The position numbers and the translations under genes are program-made. A stretch of DNA of 64,000 nt from Oryza sativa Japonica Group. Taxonomy: Eukaryota; Streptophyta; Magnoliopsida; Poales; Poaceae. Of this stretch, positions 46,617 through 58,084 are shown piece by piece. The notes under the pieces were generated by a model. The model ran no database searches, was not told the DNA's origin, and saw only the letters and a list, made by a program, of their open reading frames with translations. Position 1 is the first letter of the stretch. Every line of letters begins with the position of its first letter. The DNA lies in NCBI RefSeq assembly GCF_034140825.1, contig NC_089042.1, positions 5,676,501-5,740,500 of the forward strand, given 5' to 3'.

Positions 46617-49600
46617 TCAGCTTCCACCATTTTTATCACCTGTCTCTGTTAAACCAACAGTCAAGAACCAACAGTCAAGAAACATTTAGTTTCAAAAAAA
46701 AGTCAAGAAACATCACAGTTACAGTCAGCAAATACAAAATAATAGGTTCACTACATGTTGAATGATTTGAAGTATAAAGCTGTACTGTACCTGATGATTT
46801 TATCCAATCCTGAGTGCAGATGAGGGCTTCCACTATCTCGGGACTCATCTTTTGATTGAAAAGTATCACCCTTTCACCAGTTTTGTTAAAAGCATATTCA
46901 GCAGAAACTGCACTTCCAGGTATTGCTAAAATGTCGCGTGCAAGCCTAGCAAGAGTTGGATACGTTGACGCATTATCCTTCCACCATTTCAGGATATCAA
47001 ATTGGTCATTCTGAGGATAAAGTTCCCCCTCAATGTACGAAGTTAGTTCTCTGAATTCTCCATTTGATCCTTGCTCAATGTCATTCTTATCTGTTCCATG
47101 TAATGAATCATTACCGTGTCTATCCATCTGTAGATCATTACTCCTGTGATTAAGTAGCTCACCAGTTTGCCAATCAACATTACAGGAGTATTGAAGAAAG
47201 AGCTCATAAATCTTTGCACGAACTTCAAGGACGAACAATTTGGCACAACCACTACTGGAAACTTGTGTGAAGCACTGCTCAAGATACCTTAGTTTGAACC
47301 TGGGATCTAGAAAAACAGCCAGAGACAACCACACGTAGCATTTTCTCCAAAGGATGTCAAATCTTTTCTTCATATAATCAACATTAATGATGCATTTCAT
47401 GTTTAATTTTCTGGATGATTCTCCAAGAGCTATACCCACCCTCCAAAGTGCATGAAAATGTGAGTTGGAAGTCACGTATTGTCTGGAAAGTAGATCAATT
47501 GCATGGTAAATTGGCCTTACAAGATCACAAAAGTTTTTCGTTGCTTCTAGTCTTTGAGGAGACGGTTTCCGTATATCCATTTGCGAGTCCATCTCTTCAG
47601 GGTTTGGGAACTCTTTATTAAACTGCAAAGCAGCCTCAAATAAGTAGAAAGTCAAGTGCCATTTCTGTGAACCAAGAGACGGTTTGTTTAGGTGCATCCG
47701 CGAAAGAATCTCCTTGTATTTTTCCAGACAAAGTGCAGAGCATGTCATGTACTCAAACCATTCCTTACTTATTTCCTTGACAAAATTTCCGACATCGTAA
47801 CCAAAAAAGTCGTGAAGCGCATCTATCATACAAGGCACAGTTAATAACTTATATTTAGCAAGAAGATAATTCTGTACTTCTCCTGCCATACACTCCTCCA
47901 AGTCAGATGTAACATTATTACGGAAATTCTTGTGCAATGCAAGTCCTAAAAGTTTATGCTCAAGATTCCAATCTTGGACTGCTTCTTTTATTAGAGAACT
48001 ATCAATTTCCTCAAAATTATAGTCTAACGAATCTCTTATATCCAAGTAGGATTTCCAGTTGGTCAGAATACCCACATAGTAATCAGCACCATCAGGGTAT
48101 CCGCCATAGCCGTAGCTAATGATTTTTCTATTCATCTTCCACTCGTTGTCAATAAAATGTACTGTGATACAGACGAAGGTTTTAAACTCGACGTACTGCT
48201 TTGTTACCGACAGGAAAACTCCTCCAGGTGTAAGTTCTATTTTCTCTTTTAGCTTCATCTTTTCATTATGAAAAAAGCTGAGGAACTTCTCTTCAAAAGC
48301 AGCCTGCGGCACCATATTATAATCAGGACAGATGGCAACCAAAAACTGCCTAAAATTTGCACTGCTTGGCACTAAATATGAGCAATGGTTGGAGACTAAA
48401 CCCCTAATAAGCAATTCAAGAGATGTTTCTTGATCAAATTTCCTGTTATTTGCAGCAGATGAATCAAGTATTGAAGATGACCCTTCTTGCTGCAGTCTAG
48501 TCGTTCTAAATTGTGCAGGACATATCTTGAGATGTCGGCGCAGATGGCTTGTTCCTCCTGAAGTTTTTCCACTGAGGCATTTTTTACAATGTTTACATTC
48601 TGCACTTTGAACTTTTCCACCACTGAACACAGCAGTGAAGTCTTCCCATACCTTGGATTTGGATTTTCTTTTTTCACTGGAATCAGAGATCATTATCAAA
48701 GGGTGATTTTATAATTCTTGAGATTGAGAAGGTACCGGGAGATACCACATTTTCTAGTGTAAAATTTTCTTACAGATACCATATTTACGGATACGAAAAC
48801 TTTTGGCGTAAATTATGGTACCTACAGATACTTTTGTAAGGACCGCAGAATTTCTCCTTATCAAAAGTATAAGTAAAAAAACAATCTTACGGTCCTTGAG
48901 GAGATACCATGAGGTACTAAAAATTTAGTGTAAAATTTGGTACCTCATAGTACCTAGGTATCAAGAGGTACCAAATTTACAATAGAAAACGTGGTAACTC
49001 CTTAAGGACTGTAAAATTGCTCTAAGTAAAAACATGCAAGTCATTCCATTAAGAAGGGAGAGTTTCTTAGACCACAAACAGAGAAGGTCCCATGCTTTCA
49101 GGCCAAAACAAAGTGAGAAGGCAGGACTGAAACTAACCAGTGAGGCAGCGACAGAAGACCAAAAGAGAGATGTTGCGGATCTGCGGCTCACTAAACTCAC
49201 CAGTTGTCCATATAAAGAGTTCTAATTTTAGTTTTCAGGTGAATAACTTTAAGAACATTCCAAAGATTGTAAGTAAAGAATATAATATTTTGCCAGATCT
49301 ATGAGCTTCAATATTCAAATAGGAACCAACATTCATTGAGACATATATGCGATTCAAACATAGAGAATACCGGATTGCTCACAAGCCCTACAAATATTTC
49401 ATCTTTTTTTTTTTTTTTGCCAGCCGGCCAAAGAGAGGGCGACCAAATTTCATTAAGGGACAGAAGTATTGCAAATGTACATGGTTAGTTACCTCGACAG
49501 GAAGCTGTCGAGTGGTTGTGAGGCTGTCAAAAACGACCCCATCACTGAAAGAAAGGTATCAATTATCAAAAATCTCAATTAGACATTGTCTTTTAAGAGG

Positions 49601-50595
49601 TGTCATTTATGGTATGCAAATTACTCAGGTTTCTATCTTTAATGGAAACATTCAAGCACACAGACTACAGTAATAAAGCAAATCCTGATAGCTATCGGTC
49701 TGATGGTTTATCAGTCTCCTGACATCACTATATTCTTTGATAAACACTTCCGTTTATGCTCAAGAGTGGAAGTATGAAAAAAAAGGGAAAGAAGATAGTC
49801 GCAGAGAGCAGAATGTTTATTCACAATTGTCACTGGGATTACCTTCGGTGATAATTCTTACGCTGCTGAGAGCTGTTACCCAGAACATCAACGTCAATTG
49901 TGTTATGCGCGGTGGTATCTTGAGCTGCAGCTGCAGGAACATGTCTGTCCAGCAAAATAAATTATGCACTTAAGTTCTGAACCTTGCAAAATTCATAATG
50001 AGTAAGTAACAAAAGTTCAGTAACACCTTATTGCATTGTCATCACCAGCAGCTCTTGCTTCACTAGCATCATCATCCCCGCTGTCACTCGAACCAGATTG
50101 TAGCCCATCTTCCTCCTCATTCCTAGGCATTGCAACTGAAGGCCTGATAACCCCTGCTGCTTGTAATATCTCACCTACAAGGATTGCATCCAGAGTAGCT
50201 GAACCATCTCCAAACACCCTTTCTGATGAGCGTGGATGGTTGTGACTGCCCTTACATACTGTTTTCTTGATCTGTCCATCTGCGGAGCGCGTCACGGATT
50301 TCTCGGCACCGCAGTTTGCTTGAGAACATTCATAGTAGAATTTCTGATGGCACCCACCCTGAACTAATTTCTGCCCACACATCCTCCAGTTGTAGCCATC
50401 ATATTCAGTTGGGTTGGGATATATGCCACCATAATCTGTGTGAGATGGCAGAGCTGGCATCTGCATTACTGCTGGTGCTGGGTTGGAAGAACAACCGGCA
50501 TTCTGCTGCTGCATATTAAGTTGTTCTGTTAGCCAGCTGCGAAATCTTTGATCGGCCATGCCGTCCTGAGCTTGACCTGACTGATTATTCTCCAT
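46617..50595 (-). CDS. WRKY-BED-hAT fusion protein, paralogue 2 (861 aa)
   Basis: Exons (minus): 50595-50027, 49944-49843, 48676-46791 and 46645-46617, with the same phases as paralogue 1 and an open frame. The WRKY-like domain reads YDGYNWRMCGQK with ligands C90, C95, H118 and H120. The BED finger shows AECKHCKKCLSG and SHLRRHLKICP. The hAT body shows VHFIDNEWKMNRK, and the dimerisation region FDILKWWKDN and RDILAIPGSAVSAEYAF. The first catalytic position is again Thr (LSVTKQ) and the usual Trp next to it is lost. The last exon of 29 nt encodes ETGDKNGGS, matching ETGDENGGS in paralogue 1. An inserted AT-rich element (48701-49022) lies in intron 2. It is a segmental duplicate of paralogue 1, without its LINE and LTR insertions. 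Confidence 0.82.
48701..49022. mobile_element. MITE-like insertion in intron 2 of paralogue 2
   Basis: About 320 bp between two segments that are nearly adjacent in paralogue 1 (near 39742-39790). The ends GGGTGATTTTATAATTC and GGACTGTAAAATTGCTC are inverse-related, and GGTACCTC / GAGGTACC motifs repeat inside. Superfamily unknown. Confidence 0.55.
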
Positions 50596-51596
50596 TTCTT
50601 TTTCGGTCCGGTTGGAATGAGAGATTTTTTAATCAAGATTGCTAGAGGAAACTGGGAACTGAACAATTCTTGTGATATCCTATGAAATCAACCATGCCAT
50701 TCCAAATAGATTGTCTGCCGTTTCAGTCATACACGGGGTACACGGCATGAACAGATCCAAGGTAATCTGCTGTACGGACTGTAATACAGAAGGAAAATGG
50801 ATCCTATGCATAATTTATTTTTTAAAGAAAAGGTGTAAAAACCAAGTTGAAATATCAAGAGAAAGGCTGGGGAAAGAGAGCTAATGAACAACTTACTTGT
50901 AATCGCGAAGCAGAAATCGGCACAAGAGATCGCAAGACTTGGATCACCTTCTTCAAGCCATCGACATTGAGTCCTGTCAAGTCAAGGTTTAGGATTCGTA
51001 TTTTACTAGAGTAGGTAATATGGTGGCGGTTCATATAAAATGGCAAGATTCCTTCTCCTTCTTTTTGAAGGCATAGGATGGCAGGATTTAATATTGATTG
51101 GCACTCGGTTTCACAAAGTTTTTAAACGCAAACAGATGCTGATGGATCCACCACCACGGCCACTAGTAAAAATACAGTGGGTCGATCCATGAACCCAAAT
51201 CAAAACTAGTGGGTAACCCGTGGATTATCTACTAATCTGACCTATATGAGGATTTGTGGATTGACCCATTTATATCTCTAGGTGTGATAAGTCAGGCCAC
51301 GATACAGAAATCCGTGGTTTATGCACTTATTTGATATATAAATAGATTCGTGGGTTAACCTACTTGTATCCTTAGTCACCAGTGCTCTTTGCTAGAAATT
51401 GGATGGTCGCAACTGATCGATTTCCCCTTTCAGACCCAAAAAAATTGCTAGAACAAAATATGCGGAATGAATAAATGATGCTGTGGTTGCTGGATTCAGT
51501 CAATATGTGGCTCAGAAAAGAAAATATTGCAGCGGCGGAAGAACCGCCGAGGGCGCGCTCCACTGCCCCGGCACCATCGTCACCGCCGCCAACATG
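50596..51596 (-). promoter_or_regulatory. Upstream region of WRKY-BED-hAT paralogue 2
   Basis: A probable non-coding first exon (AAATCGGCACAAGAGATCGC, 50917-50936) ends at a GTAAGT donor at 50896. Beyond about 51130 the sequence is unassigned until the GCTGTGGTTGCTGGATTCA block at 51482 shared with 44220. Confidence 0.5.
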
Positions 51597-51835
51597 AATG
51601 AATTCGGCGGGAGGTGGTGTACTCGGTACGACACCATTTGGGCCGAAAATTTTGGGCCGCGCGGTGAAGAACGGCCTAGTTAATCACCTGAGCCCAGAAT
51701 GGATGGTCCAGTTAATCCATTTGGCATTTGTGGGCTGTCAGCCTGTAACTGTCGATGGGCTATGTCGGTGGGCTTGGGGTACCTGTCGGGGTGTGTGGGT
51801 GTTTGGGGGGAGGGTTTTAGCGAGAGATTTGATAA
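51597..51835 (+). promoter_or_regulatory. Orphan F-box-type promoter sequence
   Basis: GGTGAAGAACGGCCTAGTTA at 51663 matches GGTGAAGAACGGCCTGGTTA at 32525, upstream of the F-box gene at 32848. Both are followed by GAGCCCAGAATGGATGG / GGGCCTAGAATAGAGGG-like sequence. No F-box gene follows here; a Pack-MULE does. It is probably the promoter of a lost F-box copy. Confidence 0.5.
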
Positions 51836-52247
51836 TAAGGAAAAAGTACACCGAAGGTCCCTCAACTTATCATCGAGTTACAAAATCGTCTCCCAACCAC
51901 AAAACCAGATACAGGACGTCCCTCAACTAACAAAACCGTTCACTTTAGATCCTCCGGTGGTTTTGATCCCGATTTTGTGTGACGTGACGGTTGAGTCAGC
52001 GTGGGACCCACGTGGGCCCCATATGTTATAATGCCAGGTCATCTCTCTCCTCCCCTCTTCTCTCCTTTCCTCATGTCTATCTGACTTCTCCCCGATTCGA
52101 TGGCGACGCGGCTGCGGTGGTGGCGGCGACGGGCGACGCGGCTGCGGTGGTGGTAGGACCTGCGGGCGGGCAGTGGTGAAGGGGCGGCGGGGGTAGGAGC
52201 GGCGCGCGGGCTCCCCCGTCGGCCGCCACCCACGAGGCCCACGACCA

Positions 52248-52598
52248 CGAGGCGGCGTGTGCAGCGTCAAGTTCGGCTGCTCCACCACGACGGCCGGCTC
52301 GTTCCCGGCCGACGGGCTGGTCGGGCTCAGCGGCGACGCGGTCTCCCACGTGACGCAGCTCGGCGGCGAGGCGTCGCTCGACCGGAGATTCTCCTACTGC
52401 CTCGTCCCGCACTCCGTCAACACATCGTCGGCGCTCAACTTCGGCACCCTCGCCAACGTCACCGAGCTCGGCGCAGCGAGCACGCCGCTCGTCGCCGGGG
52501 ACGTGGACACGTACTACACCGTGGTCCTCGACTTCGTCAAGGTCGGCAACAAGACGGTGGCTTTGGCGGCGAGCTCCCGCATCACCGTGGACTCCGGC
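52248..52598 (+). pseudogene. Captured aspartic-protease fragment, central part
   Basis: The frame encodes CSVKFGCSTTTAG, ADGLVGLSGDAVSHVTQL, FSYCLVPHSVNTSSALNFG and a run to SRITVDSG. This is the nepenthesin/CND41-type region from the FGCS...GLVGLG block up to the second catalytic DSG. Sequence beyond VDSG is unrelated, so capture stopped there. The first catalytic DTG region is missing. It is not a working protease. Confidence 0.78.
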
Positions 52599-52997
52599 AA
52601 TGCAAAAATAAGCTTTGTTACTCCTGCAAATTGCAAGTGAACAGAACAATGTCAAGCTAAGTTGTTCTTTAATCAGAAGAACAGTATATGAACAAGCAGA
52701 ATTTCAAGATATTTTGTGGCGCCGGTTTTTCAAGATATTTTGTGGCGCCGGTTTTGCTTTCTTACCTCGCTATAGATTCTGTGAGAGATCAAATTACATG
52801 ACCCATAAATTGTAGAGCAATGCAAGAGTAACACTCCCAGCTAAGAAACTAATTGATGTATAACACTCCGATCTTCTATCTTCGTTAGGCGATGCAATGA
52901 GAATTCAGAATTCTCACCAACAGCCAGCTTGCTAGAATAGAGTATGAGTTACTGATCTTGAATGACCTCATGTGTACATCCAGCAGGAAGCAAACCG

Positions 52998-53248
52998 AAC
53001 AAGCGATTCCGGACTTGACGCTGGAGTTCGGCGGCGGCGGCGGCCGTGCGGCGGTGGCGCTGAAGCCGGAGAACGCGTCCGTGACGGTGCAGGAGGGGAC
53101 GTTGTGCCTGGCAATGGTGGCGACGACGAAGCAGCAGTCGGTGTCCATCCTCGGGAACCTGGCGCAGCAGAACATCCACGTCGGCTACGACCTCGACGCC
53201 GGCATGGTCACCTTCGCCACCGCCGACTGCGCGGGGAACGGCCGGCCG
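52998..53248 (+). pseudogene. Captured aspartic-protease fragment, C-terminal part
   Basis: Encodes IPDLTLEFGGGGGRAAVAL, CLAMVATTKQQSVSILG and NLAQQNIHVGYDLDAGMVTF followed by ADC, the conserved C-terminal lobe of the same protease family. About 400 bp of other sequence separates it from the first fragment, probably including a captured intron. The frame runs on into unrelated GC-rich sequence (to 53821). Confidence 0.78.
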
Positions 53249-54058
53249 ACGGAGCAGACGAGCGGCGGGCAGGCGCGCTGCGGGAGAGGAAGATGGCGCC
53301 GACGGGGAGGGGGACGGGGGGAGCGAGGATGTCGACGCCGTCGTCGTCCATGGCCGCAGTTCTCACGCCCGCGCCGTCAGCGGCGTCGCCGGCGGGAGTG
53401 TGTGAGCGCGGGGCAGCGGCGGGCAAAGCAGGCGGTGGAGGGCAGAGCGGGCACGACGCCGAAGACAGCTTCTTCCCGCGCCGGCGCCACCGGCCGCCTC
53501 TCCCTTCTCAAGCGTCGCCGCCGCCGCCGCCTCCCTTATCTCGTGTCGTCGTCGTCGTCGCCGCCGCCGCAGCCGCCTCCCGGGCCTCTCCGAGGGTCCG
53601 ACCCCGAGGTCGCACGCGCCGCCACCGGCTGCCGGACCTCCTCCCCACCCGCCAGCCGCCCTGCAGAGAGGAGAGAAGTGAGAGGGAGAGACGAGGAAGG
53701 GAGAGAAGAAGAGGAAGAGATGACCTGGCATTCTGACATGTGGGGCCCACATGGGTCTCACGCTGACTCGGCCACCACCTCAGACAAAACCGGGGTCAAA
53801 ACACCGGAGGATCTAAAGTGAACGGTTTTGTTAGTTGAGAGACGTCCGGTATCTGGTTTTGCGGTTGGGGGCCGATGTTGTAACTCGATAAAAGTTGAGC
53901 CCGACGAGCGGTCCACGGAGCTGCATCCCTACTCACCCGCGGGACCTTCGGTGTACTTTTTCCATTTGATATCTTGACATTTTAGTCCACGGGTTTTAGC
54001 AAGAGGTTTGATAACTTGACATTTTAGTCCACTTTTATTCACTCGGATGCTACACGTA

Positions 54059-54440
54059 TTTTTTTTAGATAATGAAAACTTTTATTAATAAATTCAGTCA
54101 ATTACATCGAGATGATACAATTATCCTGATAACACTTTCAGCCTCTGCATAACTAAGATGCACGTAGCCAAACATACAAAACCACACTCGAAAGGAAAAA
54201 AGAATGACATGGAGTATTGAGGACCATTAATCCAAAGACTAAATTGTCACTCATGAATAACTCCTTGGCCATCTCCTCCAAAAGCACAGAGCTTTAAGCG
54301 CCACCAATTCTAAAACTAGATCACCACCCATATCCCTGGGTAAAAAACTCCTTAACCACCTTCTCCAAATGTTGACATGCCGCAAATACCATATCCCGCG
54401 AACCACATATCCTTATAAATGTCGGTTTTACAATAAAAGA
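54059..54440 (-). mobile_element. LINE 3' end, truncated
   Basis: On the minus strand the sequence ends TTTCATTATCTAAAAAAA, as does the LINE at 40213-41552 (CCATTATCTAAAAAAA). Upstream it has a 3' UTR-like region. The left end is not clear. No usable frame. Confidence 0.5.
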
Positions 54441-56021
54441 CTATCTAGATGGTATTTGACAAAAAAAACACCTTATAAATCATTCAAATTCTAGACCGTT
54501 GAATTGCTTTAAAATTCGTGTGTGATATTTCTAACCCCAACCCTCCCCTCGTCGTTCCAGCGTCGTCGCCACCTCTCGCTGCCGTGCCCGGCCTCGCACC
54601 GGAAGGGGTCAACGAGACCACCTAGCCGGCCTCCCCCCCTCCTTCTTCCCTAATTAACGGCGCAAGTGCCCTTGTCCCTCCGTCTTCCTCTTCGGTGGCT
54701 CCATGCCGGTGGATCCGCCACCACCAGTCGCCGCCTCCTAACCACAAGTTTCGGTTTGTCTCCGTCACCAATGCTGACCCATTGGCCTTCATCCCCGTGG
54801 CTTCAGCACCGTCGCCTTCCACGGCAATCCCTCTAAGCCTGGCGATCCTCCTTCTTATACTTCCCCCTACCTTCCCTCTGCCTCACACCCTATCCAAACC
54901 CGGGATGCCGGGACCCTAAACCCTAGTTCCAATGCCTTCGGCGGGGTCTCCAGAGTTGGAGAAGAAGGCGTCGCCGGAGCTGAAGGAGAAGAGCTGAGGT
55001 CATCAGAGGACAAATCACAAAACAAATCCCAGGTCAATAATCTGCATGATTTTGGTCTCAGAAACCTTTCGCCAACTATTTAGCTGTTCCGAATAAAAGA
55101 ACAGTTTTGTTATTTCACTTGCGACAGATATTTGGGTTTCTATAATTCAAATTTTCATCCATAGGATCTTCCGTCAAGGTTTGTGTTCGTGTATAATTCA
55201 AGTACATTGTACTTACACTCAGCTATAGTACACAAAATTAGATTTTACAGCAGTTTTGTTTGTCTTTTTATTTAAAATGGGTTATATCTCTTGGTTAAAA
55301 ACTCTGTAATGTTCAAAGCTAGTATTAATATGAATATATATACGGAGTAGGTTGTAAAAAGAAAGTTAAATTACCAGATTTCTCGGTTTTAGCAAGATGG
55401 GGCCGGAGGCGGCGCGGGAGACGAAGGGGAGCTTGGCGGCGGCGTTTGGCTTCCTGGGCACTAGCGGCGGCGAGCCGAGAGCGGTAGCTCGTCCACGCGT
55501 CGGCCATCGGCGTCCGCCTCCCCGAATAAAATATTCTTTGTTTCCATCGCGTCGCGGCCTCCTTTCCCCTTTCCCCGCCATCCAAATTGACGAGAGTTGA
55601 CGAGCACGACGACCAGATCGACCAAACCATCGGCGCTCGCCTCTTGCGACTGAGAGCCTGAGCGAGACACAGAGGTAACACTCTCCTTTTGGAGTTCAAT
55701 CGATTGTTCTAGTTCCTTAGATAAACTCAAAAATTGTTCTAGTTCGATCGACTTATCGGATTTTGAATCTCTACTTGAAACTTCCTTTTGAACTTCCCGC
55801 TGAAGTTGAAATAGTTCTCAGATCGACATGGGATGGAGAGGATTCATTTTTCACATCCATCTAATCGCCTCGACATTACAATTTGTAATAGCGATTGCAC
55901 ATTCATTCATTAGGTAGCTCCTGAGACTGTTTATCTACTACAGTAACTTAACTTTGATGTAATCTTGCTATTAATTTATCCCCAATTCCTCGATCTTCCT
56001 ATACTTAAGATCCGTACATCC
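54441..56021 (+). other. Intergenic and leader of the MATH-BTB gene
   Basis: 54540-55000 is C-rich with a 74-codon frame I do not recognise. 55390-55680 is GC-rich and ends GACACAGAG then GTAACACTC at about 55675, which looks like a non-coding first exon with a donor for the gene at 56022. Nothing else is supported. Confidence 0.4.
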
Positions 56022-57073
56022 ATGGGGGCGTCATTCTCGTCGAACCTCACCGACGCCGCGCGCGCCGTGCACATGTTCAAGATCAATGGCTACTCCGCCA
56101 CCAGAGCCATGGCGAGGACGGACTCCCTCCCGTCCAGGCGCCTCCCCGTCGGCGGCTACCACTGGGAGCTCCGCTACACCGCCAGCCTCATCGCCGACTC
56201 CAACCACTGGGTCGCCCTCAAGCTCGTCCTCCTCGCCGCGCCGACGTCAAGGCCGCGCTCCGATGCCGCCTCATCAGCAATAGTGCCACCACCTCTGCCG
56301 CCGTCGACGGCCACGTGTCGCACGCGTTCAAGCGCGCCGGCGAGAGCTCCGCGTGGGTCCTGATCCTTCGCCGGAGCGCCCTGGAGGCGTCGGGGGCCAT
56401 CGTCGACGACGCCTTCACCGTCGAGTGCACCATCACGGTGATCACGGAGATACCTGACAATGTCGCTGCGGCGGCGCCGGCAGCGCCGGCGAATGTTCTG
56501 CCCCCGTTCTCCGGCCGTGGTCTGTCCTTGAGCCATCACCTCGGCGAGCTCCTGCGCCGCGGGACGGGGGCGGACGTCACGCTGGTGGTGTCCGGCAAGT
56601 GCTTCCCGGCGCACAGGGCAATACTCGCGTCGAGGTCGCCGGTGTTCATGGCCTCCTTGTTCGGCGACATGAAGGAGAAGAGCTCCCGGAGCGTCGAGAT
56701 CAGGGACATCGAGCCACAGGTGTTCGGAGCAATGCTCGGCTTCATCTACACCGACTCGGTGCCGGAGCTCGATCAACAAGACGGCGTCGTCGTCGCGCAG
56801 CACCTGCTGGCGGCGGCGGACATGTGCGGGCTCGACGGGCTGAAGATCATGTGCGAGGAGAAGCTCATCGCTGGCGCCACCGTGGAGACGGCGGCGACGA
56901 CGCTGGCGCTGGCGGAGCAGCATGGGTGCCCGCGGCTCAAGGCGAGGTGCGTCGAGGTCGTCGCCGCGAACCTCGACGCCGTCATGGCGACCGAGGGTTA
57001 CAAGCATCTCATGGCGAGCTCGCCGCTGGTGATGAATGATCTCCTCAGGGCTGTGCGTGGAAGGAAGAGCTGA
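56022..57073 (+). pseudogene. MATH-BTB protein gene with a one-base frame break
   Basis: Two overlapping frames together resemble one single-exon MATH-BTB protein of about 350 residues. The first (from ATG 56022, MGASFSSN) encodes the MATH part: HMFKINGYSATRAM, GGYHWELRY and SNHWVALKLVLL. At about 56241 the family-like continuation DVKAALRCRLI is in the next frame, as if one base were missing after GCGCC. The second part encodes SHAFKRAGESSAWVLILRRS, then the BTB domain (GADVTLVVSGKCFPAHRAIL, ASRSPVFMASLFG, FIYTD) and the C-terminal helical region to the TGA at 57071-57073. Family role: CUL3 ubiquitin-ligase adaptor, with MATH binding the substrate. As read, the product would stop after the first part. 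A sequencing error cannot be excluded. Confidence 0.8.
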
Positions 57074-57265
57074 ATTAATCACCGAGGTGATTAGTCCCAA
57101 TCTCAAACATTTGGTATTACTAATAGCAATGCTATGTATAGGTAGGAGTATTTGCTTGCATCTGATGTTGCGTTATCTCGTATGTAATGAACAGCTAAGC
57201 TCATAAACAGTTTCAGCCCACTATGAATTTATCTATGGACCCGTGCTGGTACAAACTGTGCCTAA

Positions 57266-57516
57266 CACTTCCCACACGTTTCATAATATAAGCCGTTTTG
57301 ACTTTTTCTAAAGTAAAATTTTGTAAAAGTTTGATAAAAATATAGTAATATTTATAACACTAAATTAGTTTTATTAGACTTAGCATTGAATATATTTTAA
57401 CAACTTCTTTGTTTTATGTTAAAAATATTGCTATATTTTTTTATAAATTTGATCAAAGTTAAGGAAGTTTAACTTAAAAAAAAGTAAAAATAACTTATAA
57501 TATGAAACAGAGGTAG
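57266..57516. mobile_element. Degenerate Stowaway-like MITE
   Basis: TTTCATAATATAAGCCGTTT at the left and AACTTATAATATGAAACAG at the right are inverse-related. The AT-rich interior carries inverted copies of TAAAATTTTG-like motifs. Ends are approximate. Confidence 0.5.
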
Positions 57517-57573
57517 TAAGCAACGGATCCAACCTTTTGAAAATATACTGACATTGCATTACATTCTTGTTCA

Positions 57574-57625
57574 AATAATCATAGTTCCAAACACATTATA
57601 ATAATCATAGTTCCAAACACATTAT
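57574..57625. repeat. Perfect 26 bp tandem duplication
   Basis: Two adjacent identical 26 bp units (57574-57599 and 57600-57625), each with AATCATAGTTCCAAACACAT. Confidence 0.88.
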
Positions 57626-57705
57626 AATTAATTTCACACTGAATAGTGGCAGTTCGTGTGAACTTCATAGCAGAAATTCCCAAACATAACCATTTACGTC
57701 AAAAA

Positions 57706-57846
57706 TGACCTTACTGGGAAAACAAGTTTTAACTTCTCACACATAGTAAAGCAAGACATGATCTATGACCTTACTGGGAAAACAAGTTGACCTTACTGGG
57801 AAAACAAGTTTTAACTTCTCACACATAGTAAAGCAAGACATGATCT
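57706..57846. repeat. Nested tandem duplication, 59 bp unit
   Basis: A 59 bp unit (57706-57764) recurs at 57788-57846. Its first 22 bp (TGACCTTACTGGGAAAACAA and on) appear once more between them (57766-57787). Located in the 3' flank of the minus-strand gene at 58085. Confidence 0.88.
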
Positions 57847-58084
57847 TGGTTAGGTTCATAACCATGGCCCAACGACAAGTAAAGAGTAGGACGGCTGCAG
57901 GTGTGATACATAGGAAATCCAGCTGAAGAATTGCAACAAACCAATGGAGCTGCTCGAAAATGATTAAAAAAAAGAAGGGTTAGATTATTACGTTAATAAA
58001 GTTGCCAAATTTAATTAGAACCTAAATGGCATGTAGCTGGAAAGGGAAGAAGACCTGGAGGTAGCCAACATAGGTCACCGTTGG

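Larger units (their letters stand above)
51836..53963. mobile_element. Pack-MULE carrying aspartic-protease fragments
   Basis: Long inverted arms (51839 to about 52050 and about 53720-53963) share AAAAAGTACACCGAAGG, AAAACCAGATAC and GAACGGTTTTGTTAG in opposite orientation. ATTTGATAA at 51827 and ATTTGATAT at 53964 suggest a 9 bp target repeat, though three bases separate the left copy from the arm. The interior holds two pieces of a plant aspartic protease (52248-52598 and 52998-53248) and other GC-rich sequence. No transposase is present. Confidence 0.8.

Noticed and set aside
37724-50595. Idea that the BED-hAT genes are live hAT transposons
   Set aside because: No terminal inverted repeats or 8 bp target duplications were seen next to the genes, a WRKY exon is joined in front, and the catalytic position is changed.
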